Shown here piece by piece: positions 13,309 to 20,363 of a stretch of 21,384 nucleotides of DNA (within the stretch, counting starts at the first letter, position 1; every line of letters starts with the position of its first letter). The DNA is from a virus, in IMG/VR virus record IMGVR_UViG_3300042896_000289, positions 1-21,384 of that record, one strand, 5' to 3'. The translations under genes were made by a program, and so were the position numbers. Below the pieces are notes generated by a model. That model was not told the origin of the DNA, did no database searches, and saw only the letters and a list, made by a program, of their open reading frames with translations.

Positions 13309-13311
13309 ATT

Positions 13312-14850
13312 ATGGAATTACGAGAATACCAAGAGCGATTTGTTGAGAACATTGCTAGATCGCTAAAGGACAACAGGCGAATCATTGCCCAACTTGCTAC
13401 GGGTGGAGGCAAGACAGTTACATTCAGCGCAATTGCTAAACGATTCAATGAGAAATCAAAGCAAAGGGTTCTGATCCTTGTCCATCGGATGGAGTTGCTT
13501 AATCAGGCTGTTAAGACTATTGAACGCAACACAGGATTGAAAGCTGTTGGAATCGTTGCAGGGATGAAATCAATTCCGGATGCACAGGTTTACGTGGCAA
13601 TGGTTGAAACAACGCACAGGCGATTGGACAAATTGCCTGACTTTGGATTGATTATAATTGATGAGGCGCACATCGGGAACTTTACAAAACTTATTGAACA
13701 TTTTAACGATAAGTTCATTATCGGGTTTACAGCTACTCCGATCGCATCGAAAAAGGATAAGCCTTTGAAGAATTATTTTAAAGACATCGTTTGTGGGGTT
13801 TCGATTGGTGAACTTATTAATGATGGACATCTTTGCAAGGCTTATACTTTTGGAGTTGAACAGGAGATTGATCGCGCGAAATTAAAAATGGTTAAGGGCG
13901 ATTTCGATATTCAGCAAATGGCTATGATGATGTCAGCTAACAAGTACATCGAATCGGTCGTTAATAATTACGCGAAACTTGCAATCAATCAAAAAACATT
14001 AATCTTCAATTGCAACGTAGAACATTCGAAAATAGTAACTAAGGCATTTACAGATCGGAATTACAATGCGCGACATCTTGATGGGGAAATGACAGTTCAG
14101 CAGCGCGAGGAGATTATGAAATGGTTTAACGATACACCAGACGCAATACTCTGCAATATCGGAATCGCAACAACCGGGTTTGATCAACCTGACATTAAAT
14201 GTATAATCGTTAATCGCGCGACAGCTTCAATGCCTCTATGGTTACAGATGTGCGGACGTGGATCTCGTCCTTCTAATGGCAAACATTTTTTTACAATCAT
14301 TGATTTTGGAGGCAACACGACAACTCATGGAGATTGGCAAGACGATCGGGATTGGAACTACTTATTTCACAATCCTGCTAAAAAAGGAAACGGGGTTGCT
14401 CCAATGAAGAAATGTCCGAAATGTAGTGGATATGTTCACACACGCATTATGGTTTGCCCGATGCCATCACCAGTTCAAACGATTGACTTGTTCTCTGATT
14501 CTTATTCCGATTTAACTTGCGGTTATAAATGGGAGGTAAAAGAAATTACCGAACTTGAACCTGCTGAAATTGTTTCATTAACTAAGGGTGTTGATGTTCA
14601 GCATTTTATTGACTTTGTTCAGAACGAAGGGAGCAAAGAATATAGAGGTTTGTTCATGTCATTAGATAAATATATTTACATTGCAGCTTCCAAAAGCATT
14701 CCTTTAAATACTGCAAAACGTGAAGTTATTATCTCAGGTTGCGAGAAATTAGCACGTGAATGGTCGCAAAAGGTAGGTCATAAAACTGCTAGGGCTGCTT
14801 TATTTGTCGCAAGAAAACACACCGAAAAAGAACTAATTAAACTTTTATAA
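13312..14850 (+). CDS. Superfamily 2 DEAH-box helicase with C-terminal zinc finger
   Basis: The 512-residue protein has the SF2 helicase motifs in order: Q-like 'LREYQERFVENI' (3-14), Walker A 'ATGGGKT' (29-35), motif Ia 'LVHRMELLNQ' (56-65), DEAH (117-120), motif III-like 'FTATP' (139-143), motif IV 'LIFNCNVEHS' (230-239), motif V 'IATTGFDQPD' (285-294) and motif VI 'QMCGRGSRPS' (312-321). A cysteine cluster follows (CPKC 368-371, Cys382, Cys403), probably a zinc finger with an inserted loop, then a helical C-terminal region. It would unwind DNA at the phage fork or in recombination, paired with the primase encoded 2 bases downstream. It resembles RecG/RadD-like phage helicases in general form. 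The ATG follows a terminator structure directly. Confidence 0.92.
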   Translation: MELREYQERFVENIARSLKDNRRIIAQLATGGGKTVTFSAIAKRFNEKSKQRVLILVHRMELLNQAVKTIERNTGLKAVGIVAGMKSIPDAQVYVAMVETTHRRLDKLPDFGLIIIDEAHIGNFTKLIEHFNDKFIIGFTATPIASKKDKPLKNYFKDIVCGVSIGELINDGHLCKAYTFGVEQEIDRAKLKMVKGDFDIQQMAMMMSANKYIESVVNNYAKLAINQKTLIFNCNVEHSKIVTKAFTDRNYNARHLDGEMTVQQREEIMKWFNDTPDAILCNIGIATTGFDQPDIKCIIVNRATASMPLWLQMCGRGSRPSNGKHFFTIIDFGGNTTTHGDWQDDRDWNYLFHNPAKKGNGVAPMKKCPKCSGYVHTRIMVCPMPSPVQTIDLFSDSYSDLTCGYKWEVKEITELEPAEIVSLTKGVDVQHFIDFVQNEGSKEYRGLFMSLDKYIYIAASKSIPLNTAKREVIISGCEKLAREWSQKVGHKTARAALFVARKHTEKELIKLL

Positions 14851-14852
14851 TC

Positions 14853-17003
14853 ATGGAAAAAATATACATCAGCAGCTACACTAGCGTAACCGACAAGCAA
14901 GATAAAGACATTGAAATTCACGATTTCCTGCGAGGAATAAAGAACGGCACATGGCAGGATCAGGTTCTTTATGTTCGAACTATTAAAGATAAGAAAGCAA
15001 GATCCGCTGAGAAACAGAAATGTCCTTTGGTTACTGTTTCAGGATCATTCACCGAGCGAAAAGATGCAGCCATTAGGAAACATTCTGGATTCATTGCCAT
15101 TGATATTGACAACATTGAAAACTCTGAAACTGTAAAGGACTTGGTTAAGTCAGATCCTTACGTTTATTCGATCTTTGTTTCCATATCAGGAAACGGGCTT
15201 TGCCTACTAATCCGAATTGATGGAACGCGACATGCGGATGCTTTCGAAGGGTTGGCATCATACCTTTATGAGAATTATCAGTTAATCGTTGATCAGTCAG
15301 GAAAGAACATAAGCCGGGCAAGATTCATAAGTTATGATCCTGATCTTTACTTAAACGAAAAAGCACAGGTATTTAAAAAATATCCAAAGAAAGAAAAACA
15401 GCAGAAAGTTAATCGCGTGGTATTTGTGAAGTCTGACTTTGATTCAATGATTAAGCAGATGTATGATAGAGGTGTGAACATTTGCGAGGATTACTCTGAA
15501 TGGGTTAGTGCTGCTTATTCGATTATTTCAGAGTTTGGAGATGGTGGTCGGGATTACTTTCACACGCTAAGTTCGGTCAGTTCTAAATATAATTCAGCAG
15601 ATACAGATCGCCAGTTCGATGCTTGTTTGCGAAATGGAGGTAGTGAACGAGGAAAGAAAGCTACTATTGCATCTATTTACTTTCACGCTAAACAGGCAGG
15701 AATTGAAATATATTCAGACAGAACGAAAGAAGTAGTCAGGTCGGCAGCATCGCAAAAACGGGCAGGAGTTAAAGCAGAAGGAGTTGAAAAGACATTGCAT
15801 GAATTTGCAGGGATAAGTCCAGAAGAGAGTAGAGAAATAATTAACCAGGTATTCGGAAAGGATATTAAGCATAAATCAGATAATCTAGTTGATGATGTGA
15901 TTTCATTTCTAAAGCCTTACAAACTAAAAAAGAACTTAATCTCTAGGGCAGTTGAACTTAAAGGCAAACCTATTGACGATAGCGATATCAATTCACTTTA
16001 TCTTGACTCTAAGATTGCATTCGAACCAGTTACTAAGGATCTTATTTGCTCAATACTTTTTAGTAACCGAATCGATCAATATAATCCGATTCATACATTC
16101 TTTGCAGGTCGGCAAATAGTTCAAGATCAATGCCCAAATTTATCGCTGCTTATTTCATCCATCGTAACTGATACTCCAAACGCTGATAAATGGATTATCA
16201 AATGGCTCGTTTCTGCGGTTGCTTCTGCTTATGGGAAACACAGTCCACTTGTGTTGGTTCTTTCAGGCGAGGTGCAAGGAACAGGTAAAACGCATTGGTT
16301 TCGTTACTTGTTACCTCAACAGCTTCAAAGTCTTTTCGCTGAATCAAAGATGGATGCAGGGAAGGATGATGAAATTCTGATGACAAAGAAGTGGATTATT
16401 TTAGATGATGAGTATGGAGGTAAATCCAAACGTGAAGAAAAACGATTGAAAGAAATAACATCGAAGCAATGGATTAACGTAAGAGAGCCATACGGACGTG
16501 TTTCAGTTGATTTAAAGCGTTTATCTGTGTTCTGTGGAACATCCAATGAAACGCAGATATTAAACGATCCTACGGGGAACAGGCGAATAATTCCCATACA
16601 TGTAATCGGGATTGATCAGACGCATTATAACAACTGCGATAAAGAACAGTTATGGGTTGAGATTTATTCGATGTATAAAGCAGGATTTGATTATACAGTA
16701 CTTGCAGAGGAAATAAAACAACTAAATGCAAATACTGAGGATTTCAAACAGTCATCACCAGAGGAAGAACTGATTGCGGTTAAACTTTGTACAGATGGAT
16801 TTGCTCCCGAATGGATGAACATCACTCAAATCATTCAATACCTAATCTCAGACACCAAGTACAACAACTTAGCGAATAATCGTGTAGGAACAATACTGTC
16901 TAATCTTGGTTTTGAAAAGAAACGAATGAAAATGGGAGGATCAACAGTTACTGCATACAAGGTAAACAAGCTAAGCAATGGGCAGCCTAACCCATTCGCA
17001 TAG
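14853..17003 (+). CDS. Primase-helicase: BT4734/VirE_N-type primase domain with VirE (VapE)-type ATPase
   Basis: The 716-residue protein combines replication domains. Residues about 40-180 form a BT4734-like (VirE N-terminal) archaeo-eukaryotic-primase-type domain, with the acidic pair Asp84/Asp86 in 'GFIAIDIDNIE', the 'SISGNGLCLLIRID' strand (110-123) and 'RARFISYDPDLY' (155-166). Residues about 194-290 have a PriCT-2-like helical pattern. Residues about 395-620 are the VirE/VapE P-loop ATPase, with Walker A 'GEVQGTGKT' (472-480), Walker B 'WIILDDE' (514-520), 'CGTSNE' (561-566) and the arginine pair in 'GNRRIIP' (575-581). It likely primes and unwinds at the phage origin. The last codons abut the iteron array starting at 17003, so its origin may lie directly behind it. 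Confidence 0.9.
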   Translation: MEKIYISSYTSVTDKQDKDIEIHDFLRGIKNGTWQDQVLYVRTIKDKKARSAEKQKCPLVTVSGSFTERKDAAIRKHSGFIAIDIDNIENSETVKDLVKSDPYVYSIFVSISGNGLCLLIRIDGTRHADAFEGLASYLYENYQLIVDQSGKNISRARFISYDPDLYLNEKAQVFKKYPKKEKQQKVNRVVFVKSDFDSMIKQMYDRGVNICEDYSEWVSAAYSIISEFGDGGRDYFHTLSSVSSKYNSADTDRQFDACLRNGGSERGKKATIASIYFHAKQAGIEIYSDRTKEVVRSAASQKRAGVKAEGVEKTLHEFAGISPEESREIINQVFGKDIKHKSDNLVDDVISFLKPYKLKKNLISRAVELKGKPIDDSDINSLYLDSKIAFEPVTKDLICSILFSNRIDQYNPIHTFFAGRQIVQDQCPNLSLLISSIVTDTPNADKWIIKWLVSAVASAYGKHSPLVLVLSGEVQGTGKTHWFRYLLPQQLQSLFAESKMDAGKDDEILMTKKWIILDDEYGGKSKREEKRLKEITSKQWINVREPYGRVSVDLKRLSVFCGTSNETQILNDPTGNRRIIPIHVIGIDQTHYNNCDKEQLWVEIYSMYKAGFDYTVLAEEIKQLNANTEDFKQSSPEEELIAVKLCTDGFAPEWMNITQIIQYLISDTKYNNLANNRVGTILSNLGFEKKRMKMGGSTVTAYKVNKLSNGQPNPFA

Positions 17004-17032
17004 CGGTTGCAGGTTGCAGGTCGGTTGCAGGT
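17003..17032 (+). repeat. Left iteron array: three GGTTGCAGG direct repeats
   Basis: GGTTGCAGG occurs three times in a row at 17005-17013, 17012-17020 and 17023-17031, the first two overlapping by two bases. The array begins at the stop codon of the primase-helicase gene. The same 9-mer appears three times in inverted orientation about 190 bases to the right, so this is one half of an inverted array, as expected for initiator-binding sites. Confidence 0.8.
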
Positions 17033-17131
17033 TTAAAAATACAAGGGTGCAACCTCTCAAACCCTACTCTATCAACACATAGATGATATAGTTGCAACCA
17101 CAAAAAAAAATATGGTAATAAAGTATAGATA

Positions 17132-17171
17132 ACATGCACACACACACACATACACACATACACGCACACAT
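17132..17171. repeat. CA-rich alternating purine-pyrimidine tract (Z-DNA prone)
   Basis: Every step from 17132 to 17171 alternates purine and pyrimidine, mostly as CA dinucleotides with a few TA and GC interruptions. Such tracts readily adopt left-handed Z-DNA under negative supercoiling and are rare in small phage genomes. It lies in the middle of the inverted iteron arrays. The forward frame across it would encode a His-Thr repeat and is not a plausible gene. Confidence 0.8.
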
Positions 17172-17182
17172 TATGATATATT

Positions 17183-17190
17183 TATATTTG
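17183..17190 (+). promoter_or_regulatory. -7 promoter box TATATTTG within the origin region
   Basis: A perfect TAnnTTTG element lies in the AT-rich part between the iteron arrays. Transcription from it would run through the right-hand CCTGCAACC sites into the HNH gene at 17316, giving a leader of about 120 bases. It could drive the HNH/VRR-NUC genes, or provide origin-activating transcription. No -33 element was confirmed, because the CA tract occupies that region. Confidence 0.4.
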
Positions 17191-17220
17191 TTCTGGGTAC
17201 TATCGAAAATGTGTGATTTA

Positions 17221-17304
17221 ACCTGCAACCCTGCAACCGAACCGCTGAATACCTACATAGACGTGGTTATAAGCGGTTGCATACTTATTCATCAACCTGC
17301 AACC
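17221..17304 (-). repeat. Right iteron array: CCTGCAACC copies, inverted relative to the left array
   Basis: CCTGCAACC, the reverse complement of GGTTGCAGG, occurs at 17222-17230, 17230-17238 and 17296-17304. A half-site in the left-array orientation, GCGGTTGCA, lies at 17273-17281. The first two copies share one base, much like the close packing on the left. Transcripts across both arrays could also form a long stem. Confidence 0.75.
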
Positions 17305-17315
17305 TTTTCGAGATT

Positions 17316-17696
17316 ATGACCGAAACGCCAATTTGTAGATTCGTTGGTTGTGATAATAAGCAGCCATTGATAAACATAAGACAAAACCCGAACTTATCAA
17401 CTCAATTCGGAGGTAATTGCCCAAGTTGCGGTAAGTTTAGTTGGATACCTTTGGAAAAAAATGAGAATAAAAGACCGGCATCACAAAAGAACAATAAATC
17501 ATTTATTGAAAAACATAATCATACTAGGTGTGTTTTTTGCGGAATTGAAAAACATAAACTTCCTGATGGTAACGCTTTAGAGTGCGCTCACATTATTGAT
17601 TATGCTGAGGGTGGAGAGTTTGACGAAAAGAATATAATTGTACTTTGCACTAGATGCCATAAGTTACAGCATCATTTAAGACATTGGTGGCTATGA
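17316..17696 (+). CDS. HNH endonuclease with N-terminal zinc ribbon
   Basis: The 126-residue protein has two cysteine-rich parts. Residues about 7-38 hold Cys7, Cys12, Cys35 and Cys38 (CxxC in 'GGNCPSCGKF'), probably a zinc ribbon. The HNH domain follows at about 71-121: 'TRCVFCG' (Cys72, Cys75), 'LECAHIIDYAEGG' with the first His92, Asn106 in 'DEKNIIVLCTRCH', Cys111/Cys114 and the last His115. HNH enzymes nick or cut DNA with one metal ion. A small HNH gene near the terminase genes is required for packaging in HK97-like phages, so a packaging role is reasonable; resolving replication intermediates is an alternative. The ATG at 17316 is preferred over one at 17277, which lies among the iterons. 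Confidence 0.85.
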   Translation: MTETPICRFVGCDNKQPLINIRQNPNLSTQFGGNCPSCGKFSWIPLEKNENKRPASQKNNKSFIEKHNHTRCVFCGIEKHKLPDGNALECAHIIDYAEGGEFDEKNIIVLCTRCHKLQHHLRHWWL

Positions 17697-18016
17697 CCGA
17701 AATACAACTACAATCGCGTGCATTCATTAATTTGTGGAATAATAGACCTGATTTGCGAGGTCGGGTATTTGCCATCAACAATAATTCACAAAACGCAATC
17801 AAGGGAGCAATGAACAGGGCAATGGGAGTTATTGCCGGTGTTGCTGATATGTGCTATTTGGTTCAAGGTGGTGTAATTTGGATCGAATGGAAAACAGAAA
17901 CGGGCAAACAATCACCAGATCAAAAGAAGTTTGAGGCATTGGTTAAATCACTAGGGCATCAATACTTCATCGTAAGAAATGAAATCGAATTTTTAACAAC
18001 ACTAAATAACTCATAA
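17693..18016 (+). CDS. VRR-NUC domain nuclease
   Basis: The 107-residue protein is a minimal VRR-NUC (PD-(D/E)XK superfamily) domain. The core is 'GVADMCYLVQGG' with Asp52, then 'VIWIEWKTETGKQSPDQKKF' with Glu65-x-Lys67 and Gln73, and a final 'LGHQYFIVRNEIEFL'. Stand-alone phage VRR-NUC proteins are linked to processing branched DNA such as Holliday junctions or replication forks. The chosen ATG at 17693 overlaps the HNH stop (ATGA); another ATG 9 bases upstream is possible. Pairing with an HNH nuclease just after the primase and before the terminase suggests DNA processing prior to packaging. Confidence 0.88.
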   Translation: MTEIQLQSRAFINLWNNRPDLRGRVFAINNNSQNAIKGAMNRAMGVIAGVADMCYLVQGGVIWIEWKTETGKQSPDQKKFEALVKSLGHQYFIVRNEIEFLTTLNNS

Positions 18017-18020
18017 ACAC

Positions 18021-18353
18021 ATGGCACAAACACTCACAGTTGAACATTTTAGAAATAGATTTCCTGATCGTTATCAGCGAGTAGGAGCAATGATAGAAGA
18101 TTACGTATGCTATCAATTATCGGATCAAGCATTGTCAAACAAACATAATCTGTCATTGTACACGATTAACTTTTTTGTTAAACAATACTTTGGAAAGCCT
18201 CGTGAACCATTCATCGTTGATATAAAGGTTGACGTTCCGAAACAAAAGCCGATTCCGATTAAACTAACTAAGCTATATCGCGAATATCTTGACACTTGCG
18301 AAAAGGTTGATCAGCTTAGGCAGGCAATCGAAAAATTCGAAAAGAAACTTTAA
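18021..18353 (+). CDS. Hypothetical protein with HTH-like middle and C-terminal coiled coil
   Basis: The 110-residue protein has a helical N-terminal part ('VEHFRNRFPDRYQRVGAMIE'), a segment 'LSDQALSNKHNLSLYTINFF' (about 33-52) whose helix-turn-helix spacing resembles DNA-binding regulators, then a beta/proline link ('VDVPKQKPIPIKL') and a C-terminal amphipathic helix ('YLDTCEKVDQLRQAIEKFEK') suitable for dimerisation. It directly precedes the promoter of the packaging genes, so a late regulator or small terminase-like DNA-binding role is conceivable. No family is recognised with confidence. Confidence 0.5.
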   Translation: MAQTLTVEHFRNRFPDRYQRVGAMIEDYVCYQLSDQALSNKHNLSLYTINFFVKQYFGKPREPFIVDIKVDVPKQKPIPIKLTKLYREYLDTCEKVDQLRQAIEKFEKKL

Positions 18354-18356
18354 TTG

Positions 18357-18374
18357 TAATTTTGCGTACTTTTG
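18357..18374 (+). promoter_or_regulatory. Tandem -7 boxes ahead of the terminase genes
   Basis: Two TAnnTTTG elements follow each other: TAATTTTG at 18357-18364 and TACTTTTG at 18367-18374, 10 bases apart. They sit in the 43-base gap before the small-terminase-type gene at 18397. This is the probable promoter of the packaging and structural (late) operon. The spacing of about one helical turn may allow two alternative starts. Confidence 0.55.
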
Positions 18375-18396
18375 TTAACTCCTGCGATTTACTGCG

Positions 18397-18699
18397 ATGG
18401 CAAACAAAGCAAGTTTAGTTAATTTTAAAAAAGGTCATGATCCTAGAAGGAACATTGACGGAAGACCTAGAGCATTACCAAACTTAACAGAGAAACTTGT
18501 TGAGCATCTTGGGGCTACCGGCATTGATGACCTAATACAAAAGCTGCATGAATTGGCTATGAGTGGAAATGTAAAGGCAATTGAAATGCTATTGGATCGA
18601 GGTTATGGAAAAGCAAAAGAAACTATTGATCTTAGCACGTCTATTGCAATGCCCGACTATCACGAGTTTTTAAAACACCTCAAAGATCCGAATGTTTAG
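18397..18699 (+). CDS. Terminase small subunit candidate (DUF5681-like N-terminus)
   Basis: The 100-residue protein has a basic opening with 'NFKKGHDPRRNIDGRPRALP' (about 9-28), a motif frequent in Bacteroidota phage proteins encoded just before the large terminase, then helices ('LTEKLVEHLGATGIDDLIQK', 'VKAIEMLLDRGYGKAKETI') and an acidic tail. The small subunit recognises phage DNA and delivers it to the motor. The position, immediately before and overlapping the large subunit by 8 bases, is the strongest support. It is shorter than many small terminases and lacks a textbook HTH, so the call is probable, not certain. Confidence 0.68.
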   Translation: MANKASLVNFKKGHDPRRNIDGRPRALPNLTEKLVEHLGATGIDDLIQKLHELAMSGNVKAIEMLLDRGYGKAKETIDLSTSIAMPDYHEFLKHLKDPNV

Positions 18700-19972
18700 C
18701 CCTCGTCAATGGGAAGCGATTGAACTACTTGAATACGATCCGAATGTAACCGATGTACTTTACGGCGGCGGTGCTGGCGGGGGCAAAACTTTCTTGGGTT
18801 GTGGTTGGCAAATTATGCGGAGGCTATTCTATCCCGGCACTCGTGGATTGATCGGGCGCGATACTTTGACGAACTTAAAGACCTCAACACTTGAAACATT
18901 CAACATCGTTTGGCAAAAATACTTTTCATCCAATCCGCAAGGGATAACAGTAAAGATAAACGGGCAAACGAATGTGATTCACTTTAGCAATGGCAGTCAG
19001 ATCTATTTGAAACCATTGGAACATAACTCAAGTGATCCTGATGGTTATCAGTTCGGGTCATTGGAGATTACTGATGCATTCTTTGACGAGGTAAATGGTT
19101 GCTCGAAGAAGTATGTTGAGATCGTTACGAGCCGTATAAGGTACAATCTAATCAATAATAAGCAGCCTGTACTAATGGCAGCCAATCCGGGTTATGATTG
19201 GGTAAGGACTCGATTCGTTAAAGACAAAGCAAACAATGATATAATATTGAAACCACATGAGGCGGTTGTTCGTGCATTGCTTACCGATAATCCTGATCCA
19301 GTCTTTCAAGAAAATTACAAAAGACAGTTAGAGAAGCTATCACCATACGATCGAGATAGATTACTGTTTGGAGATTGGAACGCTGTTAAATCCGCTGACA
19401 ATCCGTTTCTGCATTCATTTGACGAAAGTAGGCATGTCGCTTTGATTGATTATAATCCTAATTTACCGATCATTGTCAGTATTGACTTTAATATAAATCC
19501 TTTCTGTGCTATATTCGGTCAGGTCTCTGGTCGTTCATCTTGGATTTATGACGAGGTATCGATTCAGAAAGGCGATCTGTTTAAAATGTCTGATGCTATC
19601 AAGGCAAGAATACCTGAGGGCAAAAAAGGATTGATTAAGATTACAGGTGATAAGTTGGGAGGCAATGGGCAGATATCGTTACGAGATCACTATTCGAACT
19701 ACAAACAGCTTCAATCACTCTTAGGATTGAACGAGGCTCAGTTCTTACTTCCTGCCAATCCAACACATGAATCAAGCCGAACCGATTGTAACATGGCATT
19801 GATTCAGAAAGATGTTAAGATATCGCATAGGTGTATTAACTTAATTGCGGATTGTAAACTCGTTGAGGTAAACAATGAAGGTCAGATCGTTAAAAAGAAT
19901 CGTGATAAGATGGAGCAACGATCTGACTTCTTGGATTGTTTCCGATATTTTATTAATACATTCGTGAAATGA
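18692..19972 (+). CDS. terL: Terminase large subunit
   Basis: The 426-residue packaging motor has both expected domains. The ATPase part carries Walker A 'GGGAGGGKT' (25-33), 'LIGRDTLTNLK' (53-63), Walker B 'DAFFDEVN' (128-135, Asp132/Glu133) and coupling motif 'LMAANPG' (161-167). The RNase-H-like nuclease part carries Asp265 in 'IVSIDFNINPF', Asp320 in 'IKITGDKLGG' and the C-terminal Asp412/Asp415 in 'QRSDFLDCFRYF'. It translocates DNA into the prohead and cuts concatemers. Length and motifs match terminases with the 'GGGAGGGKT' signature common in Bacteroidota phages. It overlaps both neighbours. The portal gene normally follows but lies beyond this window. Confidence 0.96.
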   Translation: MFSPRQWEAIELLEYDPNVTDVLYGGGAGGGKTFLGCGWQIMRRLFYPGTRGLIGRDTLTNLKTSTLETFNIVWQKYFSSNPQGITVKINGQTNVIHFSNGSQIYLKPLEHNSSDPDGYQFGSLEITDAFFDEVNGCSKKYVEIVTSRIRYNLINNKQPVLMAANPGYDWVRTRFVKDKANNDIILKPHEAVVRALLTDNPDPVFQENYKRQLEKLSPYDRDRLLFGDWNAVKSADNPFLHSFDESRHVALIDYNPNLPIIVSIDFNINPFCAIFGQVSGRSSWIYDEVSIQKGDLFKMSDAIKARIPEGKKGLIKITGDKLGGNGQISLRDHYSNYKQLQSLLGLNEAQFLLPANPTHESSRTDCNMALIQKDVKISHRCINLIADCKLVEVNNEGQIVKKNRDKMEQRSDFLDCFRYFINTFVK

Positions 19973-20133
19973 AAAAGAAAATCAACCTATCACAGCAAGA
20001 CTTAAACGATCTTCAAAAGGAATACAATCTTATCAGCGAAAAAAAATCTAACCTATCTGCAAAGAATCGGCAGAAAGTAATACATTTGGTTAATCATTTA
20101 TTCAAAACCAATCAAATACACGTTGAGCAATGA
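19969..20133 (+). CDS. 54-residue basic helical protein after the terminase
   Basis: This short frame encodes 54 residues, strongly basic and helical: 'MKKKINLSQQDLNDLQKEYN' then 'KKSNLSAKNRQKVIHLVNHL'. Its ATG overlaps the terminase stop as ATGA, and its own stop overlaps the next ATG in the same way, which is good evidence of a real gene. It could be a small packaging accessory or nucleic-acid-binding protein by position and charge. No family is recognised. Confidence 0.65.
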   Translation: MKKKINLSQQDLNDLQKEYNLISEKKSNLSAKNRQKVIHLVNHLFKTNQIHVEQ

Positions 20134-20363
20134 AGATCGATTCGATCGCAGATATAGTTGAGATGTACATTGCTAACCAGCCGTTGACTATTTACAGCGA
20201 AAAATACGGGATGCACGTCAATAATCTAACCAATACCTTCATAACCGATGAGCAGACCGATATTGAATTGATGAAGTTGGGATTCACGATTGATAGAATA
20301 AACATTGAAAGAAGCGAAACAAATAGTCAGGTATATCTTTACACACAAATTAATAAGCAATGA
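20130..20363 (+). CDS. Hypothetical small protein in the packaging region
   Basis: The 77-residue protein has a helical first half ('IDSIADIVEMYIANQPLTIY') and an acidic middle ('ITDEQTDIELMKLGFTIDR'), ending in a beta-like stretch. There is no signal, membrane segment or motif. It is coupled to both neighbours by 4-base overlaps, so it belongs to the late operon. Function is unknown. Confidence 0.6.
   Translation: MKIDSIADIVEMYIANQPLTIYSEKYGMHVNNLTNTFITDEQTDIELMKLGFTIDRINIERSETNSQVYLYTQINKQ

Larger units (their letters stand above)
17004..17315. other. Gene-free region, candidate replication origin
   Basis: This 312-base gap has no credible gene. It contains, left to right: the left GGTTGCAGG array; partial sites TGCAACC (17048-17054) and the palindrome GTTGCAAC (17091-17098); a 9-base A-run (17102-17110); a 40-base strictly alternating purine-pyrimidine tract rich in CA (17132-17171); an AT-rich stretch with a -7 promoter box (about 17171-17190); and the inverted CCTGCAACC array. 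Iterons flanking an easily opened segment, next to a primase-helicase gene, are the hallmarks of a phage origin. Function is inferred; no initiator protein has been shown to bind. Confidence 0.6.

Noticed and set aside
13134-13448. Leftward 104-codon frame over the structured RNA and helicase start
   Set aside because: It overlaps a clear helicase N-terminus and a terminator; the protein has no coherent domain or coupling to neighbours.
16198-16597. Leftward frames within the primase-helicase gene
   Set aside because: They overlap the conserved Walker A/B region of the VirE-type ATPase on the other strand and look like shadows.
17005-17304. CRISPR array interpretation of the GGTTGCAGG repeats
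   Set aside because: Repeats are only 9 bases, partly overlapping, in two orientations, with no regular spacers and no cas genes.
17277-17315. Upstream ATG for the HNH gene
   Set aside because: The added residues are encoded by iteron sequence and are not part of the HNH or zinc-ribbon domains.
17134-17319. Forward open frame encoding a His-Thr repeat protein across the CA tract
   Set aside because: The repeat simply translates the CA microsatellite, the frame crosses the iterons and there is no sign of a real protein domain; better explained as origin-type noncoding DNA.
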